Positions 36,101-43,982 of a stretch of 44,248 nucleotides of DNA are shown here, piece after piece. The DNA lies in assembly GCA_002176905.1 (NCBI GenBank), contig MSYE01000066.1:1-44248 (forward strand). Direction: 5' to 3'. Every line of letters starts with the position of its first letter. Position 1 is the stretch's first letter. The DNA is from a bacterium F11. GTDB lineage: Bacteria; Elusimicrobiota; Elusimicrobia; F11. The notes below the pieces were generated by a model, which saw nothing but the letters and a program-made list of their open reading frames with translations, was not told the origin of the DNA and ran no database searches. The translations under genes were made by a program, and so were the position numbers.

Positions 36101-38624
36101 TCTCCGGCGGTGTAATATCAACTTGAGCCCAGTTGGTTGCCCCAGCCGAAAGCCCAGACACATTTCCCGCTTCATCAGTGATCCAAATGCGGCAATAATA
36201 AGTTGCGCTGGGAATTAATCCGGTGATAACCCTTGTGTGATTGGATCCTTGCGTGGCATCCGTTGAGGCAGCAACCGTATATTCAGACGAATTCCAAGAC
36301 TCAGATGATTCCGTTGACACTTTGATTCGATAAAACCCATTCACCACATCTGCTGTGTTTCCGTCATCGCCGGTCCAGGTCCAAGTGAGCGCCAGTTCTC
36401 CCTCTAGGTTTCCGGTTGTTGCACTTATAACAGAAACCGAATCGGGACTATCGGTGTCAAGTGTGCTGGATGAAATAGGACTGGAATAGGAACTATAAAG
36501 TGAAAGAGGGGGTGTATCAATCGATCGGATTCGATAAAAATACATTGTCTGGTTTGCCAATGAAACATCTGTTGTGGATGTTTGAATCGCAGGGACGGTG
36601 GCCAATATCACGACAGTGGTGAAATCGCTTGAGGTAGCCCGTTCAACCCAATAACCCTCAAGATCAGGAAGTGAGGAAATCGAATCCCAACTCAGCGTCA
36701 TTTGATGATCTCCCGGTGTTGCAATGAAACCAGTTGGAACAGGTGGGGCCAAATCCGTTGCATAGGCTGAACGATTGGGATTTGCGGAATCATCCCAGAG
36801 GGCGGATCCCCCCGTATCAACACCCTTCATAGCAAAGAAATAAGTCACAGCGGGAGTGAGTCCCGTCACCGTTCGGATTTCTGGAATTCCGTGACCCATC
36901 AAAGATGTCCAGGAAGGAATAAATGAACCAACATTCCCATCATCAAAATTGGCGCTGGTAACGTTAAACGTCGCATGCTTAACGCTATAGGTGATAACGG
37001 TACCGGTGGGCCCATCGTTGCCAGGAGCCACCCATCGAAGTTCCACTTCTCCGTCTAATGATCCTTGTAACGCATGCAAACTGGAGATGGAACTGGGACG
37101 AATCCATGAGGTATTGGTGGGTACGACGACGGTATAAGATGAATACACTTGGGCATGATTCTGGGCGCGAACCCGATAATAGTAGGTGGTTCGTTCATTG
37201 ACGGGAGAATCAACGTAATCTGTATTGGTACTCAAATTTAAAACAGTGGTCCAACCCGTTGCCCCATCAGTGGATCGTTCGAGGTCATAGGTCGTTCCAG
37301 TGGGATTGCCATTGGCCTGCCATTGAAGGGTGAGGACCGTATTTGTTTGAAAGGGACTAAACAAGTTAACAGGTGTGGTGGCCAACGTGACCACATCTAA
37401 GGTTGAGGTGTAGGAGGTTGCCACAAGAGAATAATTAAAAGCCCGGACACGATAATAATAGGTTGTGTTTACATCGAGTCCAGAATCAGAGGCCGATGTA
37501 TTTGTGATTTTTGCATGGATAACAGACCAATTGGAGATACCGTCTGTTGAGCGTTCCAAGTCAAACAAGGTGCCGGCTGGATTTCCTCCTGCATTCCAAC
37601 TTAAGTTGATTGTTGTGGAGCTTTGTGTCGGGCTCGTAAAAGTATTGGGTATATTAGCAAGGGTTATGGTGGTCAAAATTGTTTCGTATCCGCTTCCGAC
37701 CAAGGCATGGTTAAGAGCCTGGACACGATAATAATACGTTGTATTGGCATTTAAGAACCTATCCTCATAGGTTGAGTTGGTTGTGACCGAAATGGTCCAG
37801 GTATCTACTCCGTTGGGTGATCGTTCCAGGTTAAAAACCGTATTGGAAGGATTACCATTTTCATTCCAGGAGAGGTTCAAGGTCGTTACGTCTTGGGTGG
37901 GGCTGGTGAGCCCTGTTGGCATGTCGGTGAGAGAAACTTGAAGGGTGGTGGCGCTGTTAAGAGTGGTAATCCCTTCAAAGGCCTGCAGATAGGCTTGATA
38001 GGTCGTATTGGGCGTTAGTCCTGTTTGGATATAAACCGTTGTGTTTTGGGCAAGATCCCCTGTTAGATTCGTATCGGATGTGGCATTGAAAACCCGATAG
38101 CCTGATTCTTCTGGAATGTCATCCCAGGCCCATTTCAAACTGGTGGAGGAGAGGGCGACGGTATGGGTAGACCATGAAAGAGAAGAAAGAAGTTGGGCTC
38201 GGGCAAAATTGGCGTTGTTAACGCCACCAGATTGATTCCACGTGGCGGTTCCGTTGGCTGCATGATAGGCCTGGATAGCACAGTAATAAGTGGTTCCCCC
38301 AACCAATCCGGTGATTACCCGACTTTCCATTGATCCAGAGGAAAGGGGTGTCCACGATTGGACAAAAACCGTGGCCGTAGAAAAATCTACATCGTTGTTA
38401 ATTTGGCCGGTTGAACTGAAACGGACAAGATATCCGTCTGCAGTTCCGGTGGTTCCATCTCCTCCGGGAGCGGTCCATGAAAGATCAATTTCTCCTGAGG
38501 TGGTTCCGGTGATGGCGGTGAGGTTGGAAATTGATGAAGGAATGGCTGCTTGCATTTGTTGAACAGACCCCATCATCAGGATGGAACCAATATAGACGAT
38601 GAAGGGAATTCTGTTAAGGTTCAT
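33162..38624 (-). CDS. Giant secreted fibronectin type III protein with gliding-type C-terminal domain
   Basis: The protein has 1820 residues. A signal peptide (about 1-26, ending MQA) is followed by more than ten FN3/Ig-like domains. Three or four near the N-terminus are closely related to each other (TTYYYRVRAFNYS, TTYYYRVRAQNHA, LERSTDG repeated), and a middle set shares the pattern PFNLLSPS then FDWQDAVDGD. Residues 1731-1820 form a type B (CHU_C, gliding-motility-associated) C-terminal domain: IFTPNGDGVNDTINF, then LYWDGRRKGGNMAPKGIYLY. Such domains direct type IX secretion in Bacteroidota. Surface adhesion or matrix formation is the likely role; no enzymatic domain was seen. The ATG overlaps the regulator's stop by four bases; the barrel-LysM gene follows with the same overlap. 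Confidence 0.88.
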   Translation of the reverse strand: MNLNRIPFIVYIGSILMMGSVQQMQAAIPSSISNLTAITGTTSGEIDLSWTAPGGDGTTGTADGYLVRFSSTGQINNDVDFSTATVFVQSWTPLSSGSMESRVITGLVGGTTYYCAIQAYHAANGTATWNQSGGVNNANFARAQLLSSLSWSTHTVALSSTSLKWAWDDIPEESGYRVFNATSDTNLTGDLAQNTTVYIQTGLTPNTTYQAYLQAFEGITTLNSATTLQVSLTDMPTGLTSPTQDVTTLNLSWNENGNPSNTVFNLERSPNGVDTWTISVTTNSTYEDRFLNANTTYYYRVQALNHALVGSGYETILTTITLANIPNTFTSPTQSSTTINLSWNAGGNPAGTLFDLERSTDGISNWSVIHAKITNTSASDSGLDVNTTYYYRVRAFNYSLVATSYTSTLDVVTLATTPVNLFSPFQTNTVLTLQWQANGNPTGTTYDLERSTDGATGWTTVLNLSTNTDYVDSPVNERTTYYYRVRAQNHAQVYSSYTVVVPTNTSWIRPSSISSLHALQGSLDGEVELRWVAPGNDGPTGTVITYSVKHATFNVTSANFDDGNVGSFIPSWTSLMGHGIPEIRTVTGLTPAVTYFFAMKGVDTGGSALWDDSANPNRSAYATDLAPPVPTGFIATPGDHQMTLSWDSISSLPDLEGYWVERATSSDFTTVVILATVPAIQTSTTDVSLANQTMYFYRIRSIDTPPLSLYSSYSSPISSSTLDTDSPDSVSVISATTGNLEGELALTWTWTGDDGNTADVVNGFYRIKVSTESSESWNSSEYTVAASTDATQGSNHTRVITGLIPSATYYCRIWITDEAGNVSGLSAGATNWAQVDITPPETISPISPTEDWHQVHLTWTSPGDDGAANTLTGTYEIAYTILGIIDNTSKFQSAEGQISFSTTMAPGFAVGYTVTGLTTGFRYYFAIRTLDERGNTSGISASTSAVTPNSAPQSFTLVSPSDNSISTSNPPLFDWSESIDANSNLGDQVTYTVQYSISNGFEANFTTTTSGLTTSQHNPLDLPEDFTVYWRVVAYDVDGSSVAGSPDPLRIRTNVVNTSPYAFNLLSPSNQSIETSGNLTFDWQDAVDGDPGDTVSYNLELSTNASFSPLSHSSSTANSTFSLVRLLEDTTYYWRVRATDGLLDRLSTIYWFAVNAVDEAPNSFSLLTPAEDERLLTLTPTLTWEDTTANDPGDTIQFKLTYSHLSNYASSTTVFLSTTTYTLPAQSDNVNIYWFVEAIDGGGKSQLSQQTHHCYIDLTKETPAAFQLQLPLSTITVRDLRPLFTWENAVDPDPFDTVRYFIELSPNDPTFNGVQSLSIGTGNSYQPATNLSNEATYYWRVSAGGFQGATPTLVDSTVTVSEVSFFFLDTANIPPLSFDLLTPSHQAILNLRQPTFTWETAVEIDLNDVATYLAEISTHNDLSNPVVSQGSITDTEWKTSSFLNENTTYYWRVTATDVDSLTTQSDNIFQFFIPILNRLQPPGGIKGSFSVDLSSWTLEWTLPIENRDGTTATDLTGFHIYRSLDSELIGTSNPVATVSSNTTSWIDGSVNGTSYFYMVRSFDDSNIESYNSAIVEAKEDPIHVVYSEDLGLRIMMSSAAASKLLYPTDGKVKRISISEGGPPSGKTLISYSISIENDSDRTPIGDFQFDHPISLSFSVDTLSNRASSLQALATPFVAGETAIYWHNGVENVKLGGTVDATNNWLSLNTIRTGNFQVKQVIRAASAEILQIWPKKIFTPNGDGVNDTINFSLDNPKDSSLSGKIFNLHGAHVANLTTGSDGSSLYWDGRRKGGNMAPKGIYLYQIEVDGNQMSGTIVVAR

Positions 38625-39211
38625 TTGGTATGTCCATTTTTATGTCCATTACTTCTTTTCTGCTGAAAAATGGTTTCGACCAAAGAAGGGATGTTGAAAG
38701 GTTTAAAAAAGGTCCCTTGAACGTTGAGCTTTTCAATTTCTTTTTTAAGTGCTTTATCGTCAACCTTTGCCAAAATCAAGATAGAAATGTTGGTGGTTCT
38801 TGGATCTCGACGAATATCTCGACAAACCTGAAGGCCATCCAGTCCTGGTCGGACCACATCGAGGAGCACCACATCTGGGGAGAAGGTTGCGAATGTTTTG
38901 CCTGCTTCAAACCCATCCGGGGCTGTTTGGATGATGGCGTTGGGATCTTTTTTCTTTAGACTATGAGTGATGCTTTTGGTGAGATGGGGATCATTATTTA
39001 CAATCAGAATTTTTTTCTTAAGAATAAGTGTATCGGGAATAGGAATATTGTAGGTGGATAAAAAATCAATTAGATCGGTTCGGCTCACCCGTCTGTGACC
39101 ACCAGGGGTTCGAAAGGCTTTGAGTTTTCCTTCATCAATCCAATGGGCCACTGTTGACATGAAAACATCGCAAATCTGGCTGATGTCATGTGTGGTGAAG
39201 GTGTCGTGCAT
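38621..39211 (-). CDS. Excisionase/MerR-type HTH fused to degenerate receiver (regulator 3)
   Basis: In 196 residues, the HTH at about 5-52 (IDEGKLKAFRTPGGHRRVSR) is followed by a receiver-like domain at about 66-185. Asp118 is at the phospho-acceptor place (VVLLDVVRP) and Lys170 is present. However, the acidic pair that binds magnesium is Asn72-Asn73 (ILIVNNDP) and the switch Thr is Ala (LILAKVD), so phosphorylation is doubtful. The tail is Lys/His/Asn-rich. The start at 39211 is chosen because GGGGGAG precedes it by nine bases; the longer frame would start at a TTG at 39244. First gene of the second adhesin operon, translationally coupled to the giant FN3 gene. Confidence 0.88.
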   Translation of the reverse strand: MHDTFTTHDISQICDVFMSTVAHWIDEGKLKAFRTPGGHRRVSRTDLIDFLSTYNIPIPDTLILKKKILIVNNDPHLTKSITHSLKKKDPNAIIQTAPDGFEAGKTFATFSPDVVLLDVVRPGLDGLQVCRDIRRDPRTTNISILILAKVDDKALKKEIEKLNVQGTFFKPFNIPSLVETIFQQKRSNGHKNGHTK

Positions 39212-39277
39212 GAAAGCAAACTCCCCCAGGTGATCAATTTTCAAAGACGCTCACATTACCGGTTATGAGTACAATAA

Positions 39278-39295
39278 GGGTAATGCGGATAATGC
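39278..39295. promoter_or_regulatory. Tandem 9-bp repeat upstream of regulator 3
   Basis: GGGTAATGC is followed directly by GGATAATGC, and a near-palindrome ATTACCGGTTAT lies at 39255-39266. These lie 44-84 bases upstream of the regulator ATG and may be its binding sites. Confidence 0.35.
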
Positions 39296-39372
39296 AGATT
39301 TCAACACAAATAAAAGACAGGAAGGAAAAACGGGAGGAGAAATCGACTCTATTTTTAAGGGTATTTTGTTTG

Positions 39373-40101
39373 TCAAAAATTATTCATCAATTTGGAGACA
39401 GCTGCAGCAACATCCAGATTGGGATCTTGTAGGAGCGGAGATATGGCGGATTTGATGCGAACATCTTTTCTTCCGGCTAGAGCATGAACCGCTTCCAATC
39501 GAATGAGAGGATAAGGATCCTTTAAAATCGTCAATAAAAGGGAGGTTGAGGTCTCGTTTTTCTTGTTTGCCAAGGCTTTCACCGCCTCGGTTCGAACCCA
39601 AACTTCCTCGTCTTTCAATCCTTGCGCCAAAATTTCTTCTCCTCCAAAAGAAAGAGCAGACAAGGACCGCATGATGAGGGCTCGGTCTGTAAGGTTAAGG
39701 CTTTCCACTCGTTTTGCCGCCAATCCAAGGCATTCTGTCCCTAGTGAGACCAATGTTAGGACGGTTTGGGATTGCACAGCCGAATTTTTATCATTGAGTA
39801 AATCCAATAGGGGCAAAGCTGCGGCTTTGTTTCTCGTATCGCTTAACAATGTCACACCAAGAATTCGCGTCTCGGGATCTTTGTCGCGTATCAATTGAAT
39901 CAAATAAGAGAAGATGCCGGTGTGTCGGGCTCGGACCAATACTTTTGCAGAAAGTGATCGAACCTTGCGTTCGGGATCTTGAAGAAGAGGCAATACCGAA
40001 TCTGTCGGAATTTCATTTGGCAAAAACGTTAAAAGGGCTTCAAGAGCCTGAATTTTTTCATGAGACTTTAAATTTTTGAATGGTTTGATTTGGTATACCA
40101 T
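39373..40101 (-). CDS. HEAT-repeat protein, cytoplasmic
   Basis: The 242 residues are built almost wholly of HEAT-like helical pairs of about 31 residues, with the repeated pattern LLQDPERKVRSLSAKVL, LIRDKDPETRILGVTLL, LLNDKNSAVQSQTVLTL, LKDEEVWVRTEAVKAL, LKDPYPLIRLEAVHAL and LLQDPNLDVAAAV. HEAT repeats form protein-binding solenoids; the partner is unknown. There is no signal peptide. AAGGAAGGAA precedes the ATG and a good promoter lies at 40121-40149. It is divergent from another HEAT-repeat gene, this one exported, suggesting a functional pair. It is separated from regulator 3 by about 160 bases, so it is probably a separate transcript. Confidence 0.85.
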   Translation of the reverse strand: MVYQIKPFKNLKSHEKIQALEALLTFLPNEIPTDSVLPLLQDPERKVRSLSAKVLVRARHTGIFSYLIQLIRDKDPETRILGVTLLSDTRNKAAALPLLDLLNDKNSAVQSQTVLTLVSLGTECLGLAAKRVESLNLTDRALIMRSLSALSFGGEEILAQGLKDEEVWVRTEAVKALANKKNETSTSLLLTILKDPYPLIRLEAVHALAGRKDVRIKSAISPLLQDPNLDVAAAVSKLMNNF

Positions 40102-40120
40102 TGTTATATTCCTTCCTTAT

Positions 40121-40149
40121 TATATAGGTCGGTGGTACCATTGATTCAA
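40121..40149 (-). promoter_or_regulatory. Promoter of the cytoplasmic HEAT-repeat gene
   Basis: On the minus strand TTGAAT (40149-40144), 17 bases and TATATA (40126-40121), with an overlapping TATAAT shifted by two bases. Confidence 0.5.
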
Positions 40150-40186
40150 CAGATAATTAAAGTTCTTCTGGAAAAAAGGGGGGGCT

Positions 40187-40195
40187 TGTTAAATA
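40187..40195 (+). promoter_or_regulatory. Extended -10 box before the exported HEAT-repeat gene
   Basis: TGTTAAATA resembles TGTTATAAT of regulator 1 and ends eight bases before the ATG at 40204. There is no ribosome-binding site next to the ATG, so a leaderless mRNA is possible. Confidence 0.35.
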
Positions 40196-40203
40196 ATCAC
40201 ATC

Positions 40204-41874
40204 ATGACGTTAAATAAGCTTGTTTATTCGATCTCACCCAAGATCCCTGATAAAAAGGGAAGATTCCATAAGCTAAGAAAAAGTGTTGTTATTGGAATCT
40301 GTCTTCTCTTTTTGGGATTCCCTTCCCTGGCGGTGACCCCATTGGGATCTGAGATCGTTTCCAAAGACCCCAGAATTTCACGGAAGGGATTAAAGAAAAT
40401 TGGCTCTTTGTCTAACCTCAAGAAACAGGAATTGGTAAGAGAACTCCTTCCCCTTCTCAAAAATAAAGAGAGTCACAAACGCATAGCGGTAGCAAAAGCC
40501 TTGGGCCGCATTGGTCCGATGGCTGTGGCGACAATTCCTGATCTGCTCAAAGCCCTGAATGATAAAGGAGAAGAAGGACACTATTTTTTCAATTTTGATT
40601 TGCGTCAAAGTGTGGTGACAGCAGTAATAGCCATGGGTCTACAAGGAATCCCATCCCTCAAGGTTGCGCTTGGAGAAAAGGATCATTGGTATCGTTATGG
40701 TGCGGCGATTGCCCTTAGCAAAGTGAATCCTCCTTTAGCAGAGAAAAAAGCGGTTCCTATCCTGGTCCCGGATCTGAAAGATCCCAATATTACGATTCGT
40801 CGTGGATGCGTGTTGACGTTGGGTGAGATGGGACCGGTGGCCTCTCCTTCTGTTCCAGAACTTGTTAAAGCAGCCAAGAACGCCCGAAAAAAACCAGGTA
40901 AGAAGAAAGTGTCAAAGAGAACAGCTGCGCACCAGTTTCTTCGGGCAGAAATTGCTGAAACTTTGGGACAATTTGGTTCAAAAGCAATTCAGGCCGTTCC
41001 TCTTTTGGTGGAGGAGCTGAGGCCCGATTCGCATGCATCACCAGATACAATTAACTCCGATGTTTATATATATGCTTCCGAAACCCTTATAAAAATTGGA
41101 ACAGCGGCAGTCCCTTCTCTTATTAAGGCATTAAAAAAAGAAGAACTTGAAGTTCAGCGACGGATATCCCTTGTTTTGGCTGAAATTCATCCGCCTCCGG
41201 TTGAGGCTATACCGGTACTTGAAAAAGTGATCACCGTGGCGAATCGGCGATTAAAATTTGTTGATAATGAAAAAATTCGAGAAGACATGCTTCAAGTGCT
41301 CGGGAAAATTGATCAGAAGTCCAAAGCGGAGATGACATCTGTTCTTAAATTAGAAGAGGCGAAACGATCCGAAGAGGATATGATCCTTGCTATCCTTGGT
41401 GGCAAATCAAAATCGAAGAAAGCTGGTCTGGGCACTGATGCCATTCCAACGTTTGTGAGGGCGTTGGATCATCAAAATAGAAAAGTAAGAAAGGGTGCCG
41501 CCAAAGCGTTGGGAAAAATGGGCGCGTTGGCTTCAGAAGCTGTCCCAGCTCTTAGTCACGCCATATTTGATAAAGACACTGATGTTCAAAGAGAGGCGGT
41601 GAAAGCTTTGGGATTAATTGGTCCAAGCGCCAGTGAATCCATTCCTTATCTCATTCATGCCCTTTTCTTTTACGACACAACAATCCGGTTGGAAGCCATT
41701 CACGCCATAGAGGTAATCGGACCCCGAGAGGATAAGGTTATTCCTTATTTGTTAAGGGTAACCAAAGACGAAGATTCAAAAGTACGCGAAGCCGCTTTCC
41801 AAACCCTTGTGAGATTGGGAAAAGAACTTCCTCAGGAATTTGATGCGGCAGTTAAAGATATTAAGGATAAATAG
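40204..41874 (+). CDS. Exported HEAT-repeat protein
   Basis: Counting from the ATG at 40204 there are 556 residues. A long basic N-terminus is followed by a hydrophobic stretch (about 27-43, VVIGICLLFLGFPSLA) that looks like a signal peptide or anchor. The rest is a HEAT solenoid in two blocks, with units such as VAKALGRIGPMAVATIPDLL, AAKALGKMGALASEAVPALS and AVKALGLIGPSASESIPYLI. A charged stretch near 400-415 interrupts it. The longer reading frame upstream would need a TTG at 40090 inside the divergent gene and is rejected. The protein is probably periplasmic or membrane-anchored. Function unknown; a scaffold role is inferred from the repeats. Confidence 0.83.
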   Translation: MTLNKLVYSISPKIPDKKGRFHKLRKSVVIGICLLFLGFPSLAVTPLGSEIVSKDPRISRKGLKKIGSLSNLKKQELVRELLPLLKNKESHKRIAVAKALGRIGPMAVATIPDLLKALNDKGEEGHYFFNFDLRQSVVTAVIAMGLQGIPSLKVALGEKDHWYRYGAAIALSKVNPPLAEKKAVPILVPDLKDPNITIRRGCVLTLGEMGPVASPSVPELVKAAKNARKKPGKKKVSKRTAAHQFLRAEIAETLGQFGSKAIQAVPLLVEELRPDSHASPDTINSDVYIYASETLIKIGTAAVPSLIKALKKEELEVQRRISLVLAEIHPPPVEAIPVLEKVITVANRRLKFVDNEKIREDMLQVLGKIDQKSKAEMTSVLKLEEAKRSEEDMILAILGGKSKSKKAGLGTDAIPTFVRALDHQNRKVRKGAAKALGKMGALASEAVPALSHAIFDKDTDVQREAVKALGLIGPSASESIPYLIHALFFYDTTIRLEAIHAIEVIGPREDKVIPYLLRVTKDEDSKVREAAFQTLVRLGKELPQEFDAAVKDIKDK

Positions 41875-41928
41875 GCAGCTTTTTTCTCAAGCGTAACATT
41901 CTCTTTTTCGGGTACCAAAAACCGTTCC

Positions 41929-43791
41929 CTACTTCCGTGATATAAAAACAATCTCCATTCCCTTTGCCAAAGACAATTCCGGGTAGATAAAGGTGAAGTC
42001 TTTTTCATTTTTGGCATATAAAGGGAAGTCAATTCCTTTTTGGTTTAGATTCTCTGGTGTCATCTTTATTGGCTCGGTCAGTTTTAGAGAATGAATTCGC
42101 CAATTTTTATCGAATTTTAAATTTCGGAATATATTGCCGAAACCCTTCTCTGCTGTGATGGGGTTTATTCCTTGACTGGTGAGTTGCCACAGTTGCCAAA
42201 AATCATCACTCAATGAGACCACCAAGGGCCGTCCCCAAACAGAATCAAATTCGTGAGAGATAACACGGTCCCAAGCGTCCATTTTATCCCAAAGACGAAA
42301 CACATTTTCCTTTCCAATAAACCGAGAAATGGTTTGGCAACTAAGGACATTTAGTTCATGGTTTGAGGTAAGAGCCACCATTTTGCCGATTCCTTTTAAA
42401 TCCAAAGATTCAATGAAATCAGCATTAACTGCACTTCCTTGATAGGCCTCAAAATTGTTTTTTCTTGCTTTCTGACAAAAGTGTGGATTGGTATCAATAA
42501 AAGTAACAGGGATATCCTCTTTTTGGATTTCTTTGGCTAGGAAAATGGCAAAAGGATTGGCACCAACCAAAAGGATACCTTTTTGTGGAGGCTCTTGAAC
42601 CCCGGGGAGACGGGTCATCAAAAGAGAGAAGAGAGAATAAAAGATGATTGTCCCAGAAATAACGATAAAGGAAAGGGGGAGGAATTGTTCAGCGGAAAGA
42701 ATTCCGCTTTCCGAGAAAGAGAGAGCAAAGAGTGTGGCCAAGGAGGCGGATACAATTCCCCGTGGAGCAAGAGAGGAAAGAAACAGTTTTTCAGATAAAG
42801 GCATCCCTTTTTCTTTTCTTGTGCTCGAAAAGACGGTAAGGGGACGAGAAACAAAAATCATGACTGCCAGAATGAGTAAGCCTTGTTCCAGATATTTGTG
42901 TAGAGAAGAAACAGGGATATGGCTCGAGATCAAGATGAATAGGATGGAAAGAGCAAATAAGGTGATTTGTGTTGCAAAGTGAAAGACTTGATCTTTCGAA
43001 GAGAAGGATTGGTTCCCCAAATAGATGCCAGCCACTGTGGCCACCACCAATCCCGAATGGGGAAGAAGAATTTCGGACAATCCATAGAAAAAGAGGTTCA
43101 TCCCCAGGATAAACAACCCTCCCAATTCTTCTGATTCGAAACGTAGAAGCCATTTTTTGGTAAGACCCATTTTCATGATCCAACCAGCGATCAATCCCAA
43201 AAGGACACCTATCAAAATTCTGAAACCAAAAGCCTGAAGGCCTTCCCAGATTTTCATTTGAGGAAGGTGCAGGAGCTCAAATAGGACGACCGATAGGATG
43301 ACTCCAAGAGGATCAACCAGGATCGCTTCCCATTTCAGAATGTTGTGAAGGTGCGATCGAACACGAACCCTTCTTAGGATGGGCACAATTACGGTTGGCC
43401 CGGTGACAATCATGATGGAGCCAAAAAGGAAAGATTTTCCCAAAGAAAGGTTGCCAATAAAGTAAGCCGCAAGGGCAACGGTGATGAGTGTGGTGAGCAC
43501 GCCCACAGTGAGAAGGCTTCTTAAAACACTGGAAATCTCACGAAATTGATCCACTTTGAGAGAGGCTCCTCCCTCAAAAAGAACCAATGCAATCAGGAGT
43601 GAGATGGTTGGATTGAGGATGGACTCAATAGCAGAGGGTTGGATAATGTTGGCAAATTCTGGACCAAAACCAATACCAAAAATGAGGAGAAAGAGGATAC
43701 TGGGGATTCTTGTTTTTCGCCCCAAAATCAAACAGAGAACCCCCCCCACAAGGGGTAGGAGAATGGTTCCAAAAGGCTGTGAAATCACCAT
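41929..43791 (-). CDS. CPA-family cation/proton antiporter with C-terminal TrkA-N domain
   Basis: The protein has 620 residues. About twelve membrane segments (1-400) carry CPA-type motifs: ALVLFEGGASL, IVTGPTVIVPILRRVRVRS, and KWEAILVDPLGVILSVVLFE, where the Asp pairs with the Glu to carry the proton and cation. LSSLAPRGIVSASLATLFAL matches the late membrane motif of NhaP-type exchangers. From about 405 a Rossmann TrkA-N domain follows (GILLVGANPFAIFLAKEIQK, VTFIDTNPHFCQKA), then a C-terminal RCK-like tail. Such regulatory domains tie transport to nucleotides. It is likely a Na+ or K+/H+ exchanger for pH and salt balance. No ribosome-binding site lies right before the ATG, though the promoter at 43824 is good. 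Monocistronic. Confidence 0.92.
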   Translation of the reverse strand: MVISQPFGTILLPLVGGVLCLILGRKTRIPSILFLLIFGIGFGPEFANIIQPSAIESILNPTISLLIALVLFEGGASLKVDQFREISSVLRSLLTVGVLTTLITVALAAYFIGNLSLGKSFLFGSIMIVTGPTVIVPILRRVRVRSHLHNILKWEAILVDPLGVILSVVLFELLHLPQMKIWEGLQAFGFRILIGVLLGLIAGWIMKMGLTKKWLLRFESEELGGLFILGMNLFFYGLSEILLPHSGLVVATVAGIYLGNQSFSSKDQVFHFATQITLFALSILFILISSHIPVSSLHKYLEQGLLILAVMIFVSRPLTVFSSTRKEKGMPLSEKLFLSSLAPRGIVSASLATLFALSFSESGILSAEQFLPLSFIVISGTIIFYSLFSLLMTRLPGVQEPPQKGILLVGANPFAIFLAKEIQKEDIPVTFIDTNPHFCQKARKNNFEAYQGSAVNADFIESLDLKGIGKMVALTSNHELNVLSCQTISRFIGKENVFRLWDKMDAWDRVISHEFDSVWGRPLVVSLSDDFWQLWQLTSQGINPITAEKGFGNIFRNLKFDKNWRIHSLKLTEPIKMTPENLNQKGIDFPLYAKNEKDFTFIYPELSLAKGMEIVFISRK

Positions 43792-43823
43792 AAATTCATT
43801 AGTTTGAAAATTCCTTTGTGACG

Positions 43824-43852
43824 ATTATGGACAATACGATACAAAGGGTCAA
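43824..43852 (-). promoter_or_regulatory. Sigma70-type promoter of the antiporter gene
   Basis: Minus strand: TTGACC (43852-43847), exactly 17 bases, CATAAT (43829-43824). Each box is one base from consensus. The predicted start near 43817 gives a leader of about 25 bases. Confidence 0.6.
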
Positions 43853-43982
43853 TGACTCAATCTTAGGTCTTTTAGAGGACACCTTTTGGAGGTCAATTGG
43901 GATTAATTTTTTTTATAGTAACTCTGGTAAGAGATATGGCCTTCATTATACTTGTAGCAATGTCATGAATTATTGGAAGTCG

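Noticed and set aside
33162..38624. CRISPR-like or satellite repeats within the FN3 gene
   Set aside because: The recurring similarity is at protein level (FN3 domains) with diverged bases; there are no identical direct repeats with regular spacers.
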